Positions 15,368-23,139 of a stretch of DNA of 34,363 nt are shown one piece after another. A model generated the notes under the pieces. It had not been told where the DNA came from. It was given only the letters and a program-made list of their open reading frames with translations, and did not search any database. How positions within the stretch are numbered: the stretch's first letter is position 1; each line of letters starts with the position of its first letter. The stretch is from NCBI GenBank assembly GCA_017479645.1, contig JAFVBZ010000254.1:1-34363 (forward strand), in the 5' to 3' direction. Made by a program: the position numbers and the translations under genes. Source of the stretch: Ruminiclostridium sp. GTDB taxonomy: Bacteria; Bacillota; Clostridia; Oscillospirales; Ruminococcaceae.

Positions 15368-15835
15368 ATGACAGTAAGCTTCACGGGACACAGAACAGCG
15401 GATCCTGCAATGATCGGGGAGAAACTGTATGACACGGTGAATGAGCTTGCCGGAGAGGGAGCCGATATTTTCTGCGCCGGCGGTGCGCTTGGCTTCGATA
15501 CGCTCGCTGCGGAAGCGGTTATCCGCGTAAAGTCGGAAAAGCCGTGGATATCTCTGAAACTTGTGCTGCCCTGTCCTCCCGAACAGCAGACGCGTTCGTT
15601 TTCCCGGGAAATGAAGGAGCAGTACTTCGATATCCTAATGTCAGCCGACGATACCGAGTACATTTCCCCCTTCTATACGGAAGGCTGTATGAAGGAGCGC
15701 AACCAGCGCCTTATTGACCTTGCCGATGTCTGCGTATGCTGGTATGACTCCCGGCGCTCCGCTTCCGGCACAGGTCAGACGGTGCGTATGGCGCAGCGTA
15801 AAGGCATTAAGATCATCAACCTGTACAGCGAGTGA
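15368..15835 (+). CDS. SLOG-family (DUF1273/YpsA-like) nucleotide-binding protein
   Basis: 155 residues. It opens MTVSFTGHRTAD, a signature of the DUF1273/YpsA group, followed by FCAGGALGFDTLAAEAVI (the SLOG glycine-rich loop that binds nucleotides or their derivatives), a KLVLPCPPEQQTRSF segment, NQRLIDLADVCVCWYD, and GTGQTVRMAQRKGIKIINL at the end. SLOG proteins sense or process nucleotide-like ligands. B. subtilis YpsA affects cell division when over-produced, but the role here is unknown. CGGAGG before the ATG and the 19-base gap make it part of the symporter operon. It precedes a GC-rich repeat and a terminator. Confidence 0.9.
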   Translation: MTVSFTGHRTADPAMIGEKLYDTVNELAGEGADIFCAGGALGFDTLAAEAVIRVKSEKPWISLKLVLPCPPEQQTRSFSREMKEQYFDILMSADDTEYISPFYTEGCMKERNQRLIDLADVCVCWYDSRRSASGTGQTVRMAQRKGIKIINLYSE

Positions 15836-15883
15836 CATTCTGCGCTGTTCCATTTGGCGACCGTCAAAGAAGACGCTTTGCTT

Positions 15884-15934
15884 GAGACCGGGCTCTGCCC
15901 GGACCCGCCAGCCCCCTTTGAAAAAGGGGGCTGG
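15884..15934. repeat. GC-rich double-hairpin repeat, copy 1
   Basis: Hairpin CCGGGC-TCT-GCCCGG (15888-15902), a short ACCCG link, then hairpin CCAGCCCCC...GGGGGCTGG (15908-15934). An inverted copy lies at 16078-16120, and the arrangement resembles paired REP elements. The symporter operon is upstream. Confidence 0.8.
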
Positions 15935-15985
15935 ACCCCCTAAACAAGTCCCGTGTCACGGAGATCAGTTACTAACATCATAAAT

Positions 15986-16024
15986 AAAAAGCCTGCTGAA
16001 AGTGTTGGTTTTCAACAGGCTTTT
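15986..16024. terminator. Bidirectional intrinsic terminator between convergent genes
   Basis: AAAAAGCCTGCTGAAA, loop GTGTTGG, TTTTCAACAGGCTTTT, a long stem with A-run and T-run. It serves the symporter/SLOG operon from one side and the glycoside hydrolase gene from the other. Confidence 0.9.
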
Positions 16025-16077
16025 GTTCTGTTCCGATTTCTTCTCACTTCCGTTATACGGGAATAGGTTTAGGATAC

Positions 16078-16120
16078 AGCCCTTTTTAAAGGGCTGGCGG
16101 GTCCGGGCAGAGCCCGGTTC
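16078..16120. repeat. GC-rich double-hairpin repeat, inverted copy 2
   Basis: Carries AGCCC...GGGCT and CCGGGC-AGA-GCCCGG stems in reverse order to copy 1 at 15884-15934. Its edge touches the TAG stop of the glycoside hydrolase gene (16122-16120). Confidence 0.8.
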
Positions 16121-17082
16121 TAATCTCTGTTCCGATACCATTCTTTCAGCACGGATTCGGCTTTCTTGCCGTAGATCGTGAAGTCCTTGTTCTCGGAAGC
16201 CTTCTCCAGGGGGGGCAGAACAGCCTTCCAGTCCCACCAGAAGAACCCGCGGAAATACGGCTCGCCCCACATCGTCTCCATCGCGCTCTGATAGAAATCC
16301 GCCTGTTCCTGCTCATCGTACGGAGCATCGGGGCGATATTTGAAATCCCAGGGATACATCGTGCAGCCGCGCTCGTTCCGGACTCCGATCTCCGCGAACA
16401 TAACCGGCTTTCCGTAATGCTCGTGGCATCTTCGCACCGTTTCCCTGTGCTCCGCCCACTTCTTCCGCATCATATCAAGGGAATTGTCGTCCGGCACTGA
16501 TACCGGGTAATACGCCGAAATGCCGATCACATCGATTTCGCCGAGCCAGCGGAAACGCAGTTCATCGCCGTGGTTTATATTGTGCATTACTATGCCGGTG
16601 TACACCTCGCGTACCTTGCCGATAAGTTCCGTGCAATGCCCCGCCTGTGAGTCCATTCCCGCCATTTCACAGCCGGTACAGAGCATCTCGACGCCCTCTT
16701 CCTCCGCAAGCTTTGCGTAATACAGCATAAAGCGGGTGTAGGATTCAAACCACTTGCCCCAGTAAAAGTCCGTCTCCGTCGGGAAGTTTATCCTCGCGCG
16801 CCATGAGCGGTCAAGGCAATCCACCATTGGTTTCAGACATACCTTAAGCCCCAGCGATCTGGCTTTTCTTACCGCAAACCGCACTTCTTCGTCTGTCTGC
16901 GTCCTGCCGAACAGCCAGAAAACGTTCAGCGAATAGAAAGCCTCCTGGAAGCAGTTCACCGGAATGCAGATCCAGTTCAGTCCGAGTGATGCAAGATACT
17001 CCATTGACTGTTCGGCTTCCGAAGTCGCAAACTTTCCGCTTCCGGAATAGAACCCCCATGTATATCCCTTTATCATTTCCAT
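16120..17082 (-). CDS. GH113-like glycoside hydrolase (predicted beta-mannanase type), cytoplasmic
   Basis: 320 residues with the character of a TIM-barrel hydrolase of family GH113. It opens IKGYTWGFYSG, has the GLKVCLKPMVD strand, the acid/base candidate Glu139 in CTGCEMAG, an ISAYYPV strand, and the nucleophile candidate Glu231 in PVMFAEIGVR, followed by WWDWK near residue 285. The positions of the two acids fit known GH113 mannanases. There is no signal peptide, so it would act on short oligosaccharides inside the cell. GGAGG lies 8 bases before the ATG at 17082, and a consensus SigA promoter lies upstream. It is single, with no transporter beside it. The substrate is unproven. Another TIM-barrel family is possible. 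Confidence 0.82.
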   Translation of the reverse strand: MEMIKGYTWGFYSGSGKFATSEAEQSMEYLASLGLNWICIPVNCFQEAFYSLNVFWLFGRTQTDEEVRFAVRKARSLGLKVCLKPMVDCLDRSWRARINFPTETDFYWGKWFESYTRFMLYYAKLAEEEGVEMLCTGCEMAGMDSQAGHCTELIGKVREVYTGIVMHNINHGDELRFRWLGEIDVIGISAYYPVSVPDDNSLDMMRKKWAEHRETVRRCHEHYGKPVMFAEIGVRNERGCTMYPWDFKYRPDAPYDEQEQADFYQSAMETMWGEPYFRGFFWWDWKAVLPPLEKASENKDFTIYGKKAESVLKEWYRNRD

Positions 17083-17120
17083 AACCTGTTCCTCCGATCA
17101 AATCTCCGGATATTTCAATT

Positions 17121-17149
17121 ACTATATCATACCTCGGTTGAATTGTCAA
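17121..17149 (-). promoter_or_regulatory. SigA-type promoter for the GH113-like gene
   Basis: Minus-strand TTGACA (17149-17144), 17-base spacer, TATAGT (17126-17121), 38 bases upstream of the ATG at 17082. Confidence 0.87.
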
Positions 17150-17271
17150 TCGGTTACGGGAAAAAAAGCCGTTTTTGACAGCATAAGCACGTTTCCGACC
17201 GCAAAATTACGCCGAAAGCGGAATAATCTTAGTTACAGAGCGGATTATTTTAGTTTTTTATGCAAAATATG

Positions 17272-17300
17272 TTGACAAATGCCGAAAAATGCGCTATAAT
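17272..17300 (+). promoter_or_regulatory. Perfect-consensus SigA promoter for HU
   Basis: TTGACA (17272-17277), exactly 17 bases, TATAAT (17295-17300). Both hexamers match consensus, fitting a highly expressed nucleoid protein. The untranslated leader would be about 55 bases. Confidence 0.93.
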
Positions 17301-17362
17301 ATGGGACAGTGCCGATAGAATGTCAGAATTCGGCAAAATACAACATTCAAGGAGTATTTATT

Positions 17363-17638
17363 ATGACAAAGACTGAACTTATTTCGGCTATCGCTGAAAA
17401 GACCGAACTCACAAAGAAGGATTCGGGCAAAGCACTCGACGCTTTCACAGCTGTAATCGCAGAAACACTTGCTAAGGGTGAGAAGGTACAGCTCGTTGGT
17501 TTCGGTACATTCGAAGCTCGTGAGCGTGCTGCAAGAACAGGCATCAACCCCCAGACAAAGAAGAAGATCAAGATCAAGACTACAAAGGTTCCCGCTTTCA
17601 AGGCTGGACAGGGTCTCAAGGACGCAGTTGCTAAGTAA
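17363..17638 (+). CDS. HU family DNA-binding protein
   Basis: 91 residues, the classic size. It dimerises, bends DNA and organises the nucleoid. The helical N-terminus is [27 protein letters not shown], then [24 protein letters not shown] covers the beta arms with the conserved Pro that intercalates into DNA, and the end is [13 protein letters not shown]. The ATG at 17363 is chosen over an earlier open-frame start because AAGGAG lies 8 bases upstream and the N-terminus then matches HU. Codons are strongly biased toward one choice per residue (GCT, AAG, CTC), as in highly expressed genes. It is a single-gene unit with its own promoter and terminator. Confidence 0.97.
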   Translation: MTKTELISAIAEKTELTKKDSGKALDAFTAVIAETLAKGEKVQLVGFGTFEARERAARTGINPQTKKKIKIKTTKVPAFKAGQGLKDAVAK

Positions 17639-17661
17639 GCTTCTCACAAAACAGCAATCAG

Positions 17662-17689
17662 GACCGGTCATGTAAATGACCGGTCTTTT
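17662..17689 (+). terminator. Intrinsic terminator of HU gene
   Basis: GACCGGTCAT, loop GTAA overlap, ATGACCGGTC then TTTTG and CTTTT. A perfect 10-bp stem 23 bases after the HU stop. Confidence 0.92.
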
Positions 17690-17720
17690 GCTTTTGCCGA
17701 AAATATACCGGACAACAGAA

Positions 17721-17755
17721 AAACCGCTTGCTGTGAACTCCGCAGCAAGCGGTTT
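17721..17755 (-). terminator. Intrinsic terminator at the end of the transketolase operon
   Basis: AAACCGCTTGCTG pairs with CAGCAAGCGGTTT. On the minus strand the stem is followed by TTTTTCTGTT, so it ends the 16-kb minus-strand gene run. It lies about 125 bases past the transketolase stop. Confidence 0.85.
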
Positions 17756-17807
17756 ATGTCTTTTACACTTAATTAATATCTATCCATAGACAAAACCAAA
17801 TAATTTT

Positions 17808-17873
17808 GTCACGATTCAGATATGCTCACAGAGCGCGATCCACAATTGTGCATTGTGCATTGTGAATTGTGCA
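17808..17873 (-). repeat. Solo heptamer element beside the transketolase stop
   Basis: Contains GTCACGATTCAGATATG (17808-17824) and then four units TTGTGCA, TTGTGCA, TTGTGAA, TTGTGCA at 17846-17873, with the palindrome CACAATTGTG at 17841-17850. A closely similar 17-mer (GTCACGATTCTGATTTG, 1150-1166) lies upstream of the heptamer tract at 1259-1279. No partner end or gene lies between here and the HU terminator, so this is a solo copy. Confidence 0.65.
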
Positions 17874-17878
17874 TTTAT

Positions 17879-18808
17879 CTATAGAGCGGCTTTTACTGTC
17901 GCAGTAATGTTCTCTGCGGAAAGACCAAACTCCTTCAGAAGCGCAACAGCCGGTCCGGAATGACCGAAAACGTCCTTTACGCCGATCTTGATGACCGGCA
18001 CGGGGTAAGTCTCCGTAACTACGGAAGCTACTGCGGAACCAAGTCCGCCTATAACGCTGTGCTCCTCGACAGTAACGATCCTGCCTGTCTCACGGGCTGC
18101 CTTCTCGATTATCTCGCGGTCAATGGGCTTGATCGTGTGTATGTTGATGATGCGCGCATCGATCCCCTGCTCCGCAAGAGCCTTGCCTGCCTCGATAGCC
18201 TCGGCGACCATAAGTCCGGTAGCGATAATTGTGATATCCTTGCCGTCCTTTACCGTAACGCCCTTGCCCACTTCAAACCTGTATGTGTCGGGATCGTTGA
18301 ATACCGGTACAGCAAGACGTCCGAAGCGCATATATGTAGGACCCTTGTAGTCAGCCATCGCAAGGACTGCCGCAGTAGCTTCAACATGGTCAGCGGGGTT
18401 GATCACCGTCATATTCGGTATTACCGACATAAGCGCGATATCCTCGCAGCACTGGTGAGAAGCGCCGTCCTCGCCTACCGAGATCCCCGCGTGTGTAGCG
18501 CCGATCTTGACGTTAAGATTCGGATAGCCTATGCTGTTGCGGACGATCTCGAATGCACGTCCGGAAGCGAACATTGCGAACGAGCTTGCGAAAACAAGCT
18601 TTCCGGTAGTTGCGATACCTGCCGCAACGCCCATCATATTGGCTTCCGCGATACCGCAGTCGAAATGCTTTTCGGGATAAGCCTTCTTGAAAATACCGGT
18701 CTTTGTTGCAGCCGCAAGGTCAGCGTCAAGCACAACAAGATCGGGACGTATCTCGGCGAGCTTGCAGAGAGCTTCGCCGTAGCTTTCGCGTGTTGCTTTC
18801 TTATCCAT
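17879..18808 (-). CDS. Transketolase, C-terminal subunit
   Basis: The second half of a split transketolase. It carries the pyrimidine-binding (PYR) and C-terminal domains, 309 residues. Signatures are VVLDADLAAATKT, HFDCGIAEANMMGVAAGIA with the catalytic Glu that activates thiamine diphosphate, VKIGATHAGISVGEDGASHQ, and VTVEEHSVIGGLGSAVA in the C-domain. AAGGAG precedes the ATG, 17 bases after the partner gene. With it, the enzyme exchanges two-carbon units in the non-oxidative pentose phosphate pathway in the cytoplasm. It ends at a TAG five bases from a heptamer repeat tract and is the last gene of the long minus-strand run. Confidence 0.96.
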   Translation of the reverse strand: MDKKATRESYGEALCKLAEIRPDLVVLDADLAAATKTGIFKKAYPEKHFDCGIAEANMMGVAAGIATTGKLVFASSFAMFASGRAFEIVRNSIGYPNLNVKIGATHAGISVGEDGASHQCCEDIALMSVIPNMTVINPADHVEATAAVLAMADYKGPTYMRFGRLAVPVFNDPDTYRFEVGKGVTVKDGKDITIIATGLMVAEAIEAGKALAEQGIDARIINIHTIKPIDREIIEKAARETGRIVTVEEHSVIGGLGSAVASVVTETYPVPVIKIGVKDVFGHSGPAVALLKEFGLSAENITATVKAAL

Positions 18809-18825
18809 AACCGTTATCTCCTTTC

Positions 18826-19668
18826 TTACTTCTCAAGCTCGGCAAGATGCGCCTTGAGCTCATTCATGGCGATGTTGTACTGCTCTTCATTGGGAGCCGC
18901 GCCGTGCCATGAAACGTTGTTCTCCATATAGGAAACGCCCTTGCCCTTTGTTGTTTTCTGGATTATAACGGTAGGCTGATTTGCCACATTCTCCGCTTCA
19001 TTGAATGCCTTTTCGATCTGGTCAAAATCGTGACCGTCGATGTTGATGACATGCCAGCCGAAAGCCTCAAATTTCTGATCTATCGGATAGGGGTTCATTA
19101 CCTTGCTGATCTCGCCGTCGATCTGGAGGTTGTTGTTATCTACCACATAAACGAGATTGTCGAGCTGGTAGTGAGCAGCGAACATTGCGGATTCCCATAC
19201 CTGACCCTCTTCTATCTCACCGTCGCCGAGAATAGCATATACTTTGTATGAATCGTTTGAGATCTTACCGGAAAGCGCCATTCCGCAGGCAGCGGATACG
19301 CCCTGACCAAGAGAGCCTGTGCTCATATCTATACCCGGGCATTTGCCGAGCGAGGGGTGACCCTGGAGTCTCGAACCCTGCTTTCTGAGGGTTTTCAGCT
19401 CCTCAACGGGTATAAATCCTCTCTGTGCGAGCACCGCGTACAGTGCGGGAGCCGTATGACCCTTCGACAGCACAAGTCTGTCCCTGTCCTCCATTTCGGG
19501 GTTCTGAGGATCAACATGCATTCTGTGCATATAAAGATAAGTGAGTGTATCTGCTACGGAGAGGGATCCGCCCGGGTGACCGGCTTTTGCGTTATACACG
19601 CCCTCGATGATACCCATTCTTACCTTTGTTGCGGTGATCTCAAGATCTTTTCTGAGTTTTGCGTCCAT
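18826..19668 (-). CDS. Transketolase, N-terminal (thiamine diphosphate-binding) subunit
   Basis: 280 residues, the usual length for the first half of a split transketolase. GHPGGSLSVADTLTYLYM, then SKGHTAPALYAVL, MSTGSLGQGVSAACGMAL, and the thiamine-diphosphate/magnesium motif ILGDGEIEEGQVWESAMFAAHYQLDNLVYVVDNNNLQ, mark the family. It acts with the C-terminal subunit encoded 17 bases downstream. The ATG at 19668 has AAAGGAAAG upstream. The upstream neighbour is an unrecognised 206-residue protein, 45 bases away. Confidence 0.97.
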   Translation of the reverse strand: MDAKLRKDLEITATKVRMGIIEGVYNAKAGHPGGSLSVADTLTYLYMHRMHVDPQNPEMEDRDRLVLSKGHTAPALYAVLAQRGFIPVEELKTLRKQGSRLQGHPSLGKCPGIDMSTGSLGQGVSAACGMALSGKISNDSYKVYAILGDGEIEEGQVWESAMFAAHYQLDNLVYVVDNNNLQIDGEISKVMNPYPIDQKFEAFGWHVINIDGHDFDQIEKAFNEAENVANQPTVIIQKTTKGKGVSYMENNVSWHGAAPNEEQYNIAMNELKAHLAELEK

Positions 19669-19713
19669 AAGTTCTTTCCTTTCGTGGTATTTGTTATATT
19701 TGAAAATAAATTT

Positions 19714-20334
19714 TCACGCTATACCGAGATTGCTTCCGACAGCCGTAACGACTGACCGCACATAATTCTCGAATGTGGGGTTCTTGTCGAATGCCCGTAT
19801 GAGGTACATGAAGTTGCTGATACAGAAGCCGACAGCCGCAGCGTCACTGTCCGTGACCTCCTGGACTATCGCATTGAATTCTTCGCTGAACGGGGCTATC
19901 TTGTCCATGCTGGAACGCAGCCGCATGCTTACGTCCTTGGCTGCGGCAAGATCGAACCTGCTGAGGTCTATGACCACATTTCCCTTTGACGGCATTGCCG
20001 GTCCGTCTTTAAGCTGCTGTCTTACATCGCGCACATAGCTTTTGCTCTTGTCCGCAAGGTCTATTTCAAGATCAACGGCTTTCTTGAAGCTGCTGCGGAA
20101 ATCGTCGTTCACAAGCAGCCCGAGATATATCACCGAAAACTCCTCGAAAAGATAATCTGCAAGCTCTGTCCGCACAGATCTGTCCTCTTCCGAAAACCCG
20201 TTCTCACAGCCGAGAAATACATTCTCACGCAGGGTCTTGTCATCAATAGCGGCAATATTGCCGAAATATTCACCTATAAGAGCAACTATAAAATCCTCGG
20301 CATAAGCGTCCGGTATCGCTTCGTCGAATTCCAT
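19714..20334 (-). CDS. Conserved-looking hypothetical protein, 206 residues
   Basis: I do not recognise this protein. It is acidic and mostly helical, with no signal peptide and no membrane segment. There are regions such as ENGFSEEDRSVRTELADYLFEEFSVIYLGLL (about 45-77), a GNVVIDLSRFDLAAAKDVSMRL strand-helix (about 116-137), and a hydrophobic end (AAVGFCISNFMYLIRAF). It lies 21 bases after the FMN-binding protein gene and 45 bases before transketolase. AAAGGAG lies 11 bases before its ATG. Operon position suggests expression with HAD phosphatase, flavoprotein and transketolase, but no function can be inferred from this. Confidence 0.75.
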   Translation of the reverse strand: MEFDEAIPDAYAEDFIVALIGEYFGNIAAIDDKTLRENVFLGCENGFSEEDRSVRTELADYLFEEFSVIYLGLLVNDDFRSSFKKAVDLEIDLADKSKSYVRDVRQQLKDGPAMPSKGNVVIDLSRFDLAAAKDVSMRLRSSMDKIAPFSEEFNAIVQEVTDSDAAAVGFCISNFMYLIRAFDKNPTFENYVRSVVTAVGSNLGIA

Positions 20335-20355
20335 TACAGCTCAGCTCCTTTCAGT

Positions 20356-20829
20356 TTACTTTTCATGCACAAGCTTTCCTGTCATGTGCTCTATCGTTAT
20401 CTCCACAAAGTTCACCCGTGAGAAGTCCTTTCGTATCTCCTCATCGACTTCTGCTTCTGACGGATAGTATTTCATACCGAATCGCTTTATCTTTTCACGC
20501 TTCTCTTCCTCATTGTCCATGACCTTTGCCCTGCCAAACACGATCACGCTGGTAACGTAGTAAGACCAGTCCTCTTTCTGATAGCCGGTGTTGTAAACGG
20601 TGAAGCAGACCCTGTCGTCTTTCAGCATAGCGTCAAGCTTGTGACCGGCTTTTGAGCAGTGAAAGTATATCCTGTCCGCCTCGCTGTCATACCAGAAATT
20701 CACCGGCACCGCATACGGATAGCCGTCATCGCCGTTTACCGCGAACACGGCACGCTTTTCCTCCGTCAGTATCTTAATGCATTCCTCACGGCTAACTTCC
20801 TGCTTGAAACGTCTCATCGGTCTGAACAT
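20356..20829 (-). CDS. Pyridoxamine 5'-phosphate oxidase-like FMN-binding protein
   Basis: 157 residues with the split-barrel flavin-binding pattern of the NimA-like subgroup: MFRPMRRFKQEVSREECIKIL, then GYPYAVPVNFWYDSEADRIYFHCSKAGHKLD, and VCFTVYNTG with SYYVTSVIVFGRAKV. It should bind FMN and reduce small substrates, sometimes nitroimidazoles. The physiological substrate is unknown. The start ATG lies two bases after the HAD gene stop (TGATATG), with AGGAG upstream. It is followed 21 bases later by the unknown 206-residue protein. Confidence 0.9.
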   Translation of the reverse strand: MFRPMRRFKQEVSREECIKILTEEKRAVFAVNGDDGYPYAVPVNFWYDSEADRIYFHCSKAGHKLDAMLKDDRVCFTVYNTGYQKEDWSYYVTSVIVFGRAKVMDNEEEKREKIKRFGMKYYPSEAEVDEEIRKDFSRVNFVEITIEHMTGKLVHEK

Positions 20830-20830
20830 A

Positions 20831-21634
20831 TCAAAGTCTCCTTATATGCTCTATGATCTCGCTCATGGGCGCATGGTTGTTGTCGCTTACGATAATATCA
20901 GCGGCTTCCTTAACGCTGTCAAGGGCGTTATCTACCGCAGCTCCGAGATCCGCTTCCGCGATCATTGCTCTGTCGTTGCCGTAATCGCCTGCCGCCGCAA
21001 CGAACTTATCCTGAAATCCGAGTATCTCAACGAGCTTTCGTACACCGGACGCCTTGCTTATCCCTTCCGGGAGCATCTCGTAATACATCGGCGAGGAATG
21101 CACCCAGTTCACGCCCTCTTTGCAGTGCTCCTGCGTATATTCAATGACCTTGTGTATCTTCTCCGGCGGGTAGGCGATAAGCACTTTCAGCCGTCCCTCC
21201 GACGGAACATCTTCAAGCTTGCGGTAAGTCGGCGTGAGCTTTTCAAAAGCCATGTGCTCAACGACAGTCTGATTGTTGTCCGTCACATAGACTTCCTTTT
21301 CGTGCAGTATCTCTACCCCGATATCCGGGAACTCCTTTTCGAGCATACGGATATACTTGTCCGCTATCTCCGGCATATCGCTGTGCCAGAGGAATTTGTC
21401 AGCTTTGAAATCGTAAACGGCAGCGCCGTTGAATATTACACAAGGAGTACGGATATCCAGCTCATCGATTATGCGCCTTGCCATTGCGACACCGCGCCCC
21501 GTAGCTGCGGCAAAATGCCCGCCCTTTTCGCGAAATTCGTTTATCGCGCGGATATCGGCATCGGCAATATTCTTGTTGTCGTCCAGCAGTGTACCGTCAA
21601 GATCGGTCACTATCAGTACATCTTTGAAATCCAT
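20831..21634 (-). CDS. Cof-type HAD-IIB family phosphatase
   Basis: 267 residues, a haloacid dehalogenase phosphatase of the Cof/YbjI group that removes phosphate from small sugar or cofactor phosphates. Motif I is DLDGTLLDD (catalytic Asp at about residue 11, second Asp at 13). An AATGRGVAMAR segment gives motif II, a Lys in GISKASGVRKL provides motif III, and GDYGNDRAMIAEA gives motif IV. The cap domain lies in between. The start is 3 bases after the pseudouridine synthase stop, and its own stop is one base before the next ATG. So the four genes here are translationally coupled. The exact substrate is unknown. Confidence 0.95.
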   Translation of the reverse strand: MDFKDVLIVTDLDGTLLDDNKNIADADIRAINEFREKGGHFAAATGRGVAMARRIIDELDIRTPCVIFNGAAVYDFKADKFLWHSDMPEIADKYIRMLEKEFPDIGVEILHEKEVYVTDNNQTVVEHMAFEKLTPTYRKLEDVPSEGRLKVLIAYPPEKIHKVIEYTQEHCKEGVNWVHSSPMYYEMLPEGISKASGVRKLVEILGFQDKFVAAAGDYGNDRAMIAEADLGAAVDNALDSVKEAADIIVSDNNHAPMSEIIEHIRRL

Positions 21635-21637
21635 ATA

Positions 21638-22540
21638 TCATCTCAGACTTTTCAGAAATTTAGTAAAATACTCCGGCAGCTCGCTCTCAAATTCAAGCCA
21701 CTCCCCTGTTATGGGGTGTACGAAGCCGATGTGCTTTGCGTGCAGGCACTGTCCTCCGAGAGACGCGGGTTTTCCGTTCCCGTAAACATCGTCGCCTGCT
21801 ACCGGGTGACCGATGTACGCCATGTGAACGCGTATCTGGTGCGTTCTTCCGGTCTCAAGCTTAAGACGCAGATGTGTGTGATTTGCGTAGTTTGCTATCA
21901 CGGAGTAATGGGTGACTGCTTCACGGCTGTTTTCCGCCGTAACACACATTTTCTTGCGGTCAGCCTTGCTCCTGCCTATCGGAGCATTCACCGTCCCGCC
22001 CTCTTTTATGCTCCCGCAGACTACCGCCTCATATTCCCGGCTGAAGCTGTGGGCTTTTATCTGTTCAGCGAGCCCCTTATGCGCCGCATCGCTCTTTGCA
22101 ACGATAAGCAGACCGCTCGTATTCATATCTATCCTGTGGACTATCCCCGGACGCAGCTCACCGTTTATCCCCGAAAGGCTGCCGCCGCAGTGATACATCA
22201 GCGCATTCACGAGAGTTCCGCTGTAATGCCCGTGAGCCGGGTGTACTACCATGCCTTTCGGCTTGTTCACAACTAACAGGTCATTGTCCTCATACACTAT
22301 ATCCAGCGGGATATTCTCCGGGAGTATATCTGTCTCTTTCGGTTCGGGTATCTCCACGGAAACGCTGTCTCCTGCCCGGAGCCGGTAATTCTTCTGTACC
22401 GCCGCTCCGTTCACGGTACAGGCTCCGTCCTCTATGAGCTTTGCCGCAAAAGAGCGTGTCATATCTCCGTCGGAAGCGTCCGCGACAGCCTTGTCGATCC
22501 GCTCGCCGGCTGTCCCGGCAGTAAATTCAAGCCTGCTCAT
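21638..22540 (-). CDS. RluA-family 23S rRNA/tRNA pseudouridine synthase (RluD-like)
   Basis: 300 residues. An N-terminal S4 RNA-binding domain (about 1-70, with ERIDKAVADASDGDMTRS and the VNGAAVQKNYRLRAGD loop) is followed by the synthase domain with LLVVNKPKGMVVHP and HRIDMNTSGLLIVAK. The catalytic Asp is in HRID, GRTHQIRVHMAYIGHPVAGD is the later signature. The layout matches RluD-like enzymes that modify large-subunit rRNA, though the precise site is not determinable here. It overlaps lspA by 14 bases at its 5' end and precedes the HAD gene by 3 bases. lspA-rluD adjacency is common in Firmicutes. Confidence 0.95.
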   Translation of the reverse strand: MSRLEFTAGTAGERIDKAVADASDGDMTRSFAAKLIEDGACTVNGAAVQKNYRLRAGDSVSVEIPEPKETDILPENIPLDIVYEDNDLLVVNKPKGMVVHPAHGHYSGTLVNALMYHCGGSLSGINGELRPGIVHRIDMNTSGLLIVAKSDAAHKGLAEQIKAHSFSREYEAVVCGSIKEGGTVNAPIGRSKADRKKMCVTAENSREAVTHYSVIANYANHTHLRLKLETGRTHQIRVHMAYIGHPVAGDDVYGNGKPASLGGQCLHAKHIGFVHPITGEWLEFESELPEYFTKFLKSLR

Positions 22541-23084
22541 CAGTACCGTTCTCCGCAGGTTCGGACGGTGCTTTTTTCTTCTTCCGCTCTTCCTTTATCT
22601 CATCTATTAGCATTGCCGCACCGAAATAAATACCTCCGCATACCGCGCAGATATCGGCAAAGTTAAAGATAGCGAAGTTGATTATGCGCACATCGATAAA
22701 ATCTACGACATAGCCGAGGAATACACGGTCTATAAGGTTGCCGAGTCCGCCTCCCGCAAGTGCCGCAAGCGCGAAAATGATATCGGTGCGGATTGCCTTT
22801 CCGGAAAAAATATACCACTCAACCGCGGCGATAAGCAGGATCGGAACAGCGATAAGAATTACCCTCTGTCCCTCAAGCAGACTGAACGACATACCTGTAT
22901 TCTCGCAGTATGTGAAATTCAGCCATTCCGTATCCCCTATCTTTATCAGCGGGATACTGCCATCCGGCTTTATATACGCGACTGTGAGCGCCTTTGTTAT
23001 CTGATCTATTACGGCAAGCAGTACGGTGAAAACCACCGAAATAATTCTTATCGCAAGAGTCTTGTTTTTCAAAACCTTCTCCAT
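22527..23084 (-). CDS. lspA: Lipoprotein signal peptidase (signal peptidase II)
   Basis: Cleaves signal peptides of prolipoproteins before the lipidated Cys. It would process the several lipoproteins encoded here. 185 residues with four membrane helices. The conserved motifs are NTGMSFSLL (usual NTGAAFS), GGGLGNLIDRV with catalytic Asp119, and FNFAD with catalytic Asp144. The C-terminus is charged (KKKAPSEPAENG). I chose ATG 23084. An in-frame GTG at 23114 would add ten residues but sits inside a hairpin (23094-23120). Neither has a good ribosome binding site, so the start is uncertain. It overlaps the pseudouridine synthase gene by 14 bases. Confidence 0.93.
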   Translation of the reverse strand: MEKVLKNKTLAIRIISVVFTVLLAVIDQITKALTVAYIKPDGSIPLIKIGDTEWLNFTYCENTGMSFSLLEGQRVILIAVPILLIAAVEWYIFSGKAIRTDIIFALAALAGGGLGNLIDRVFLGYVVDFIDVRIINFAIFNFADICAVCGGIYFGAAMLIDEIKEERKKKKAPSEPAENGTDEQA

Positions 23085-23093
23085 ATACACGCA

Positions 23094-23120
23094 AGAGCCA
23101 TACAATTCATGCACGGCTCT
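23094..23120 (-). promoter_or_regulatory. RNA hairpin before lspA
   Basis: On the minus strand AGAGCCGTGCA, loop TGAAT, TGTATGGCTCT: 11 base pairs including two G-U pairs. It lies between divIVA and the lspA ATG at 23084, and covers an alternative GTG start. No T-run follows, so it is more likely a translational or processing element than a terminator. Confidence 0.5.
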
Positions 23121-23139
23121 GCAATCTTTTCATTTGATG

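Noticed and set aside
14419-15663. A 414-codon minus-strand open frame opposite the amino acid symporter
   Set aside because: Tyr/Arg/Cys/Ser-rich shadow of a transporter with intact family motifs.
20777-22276. A 499-codon plus-strand open frame
   Set aside because: It lies opposite the FMN-binding, HAD and pseudouridine synthase genes, whose motifs are clear. Its product is Arg/Tyr/His-rich without family motifs, typical of an antisense shadow in a GC-biased codon frame.
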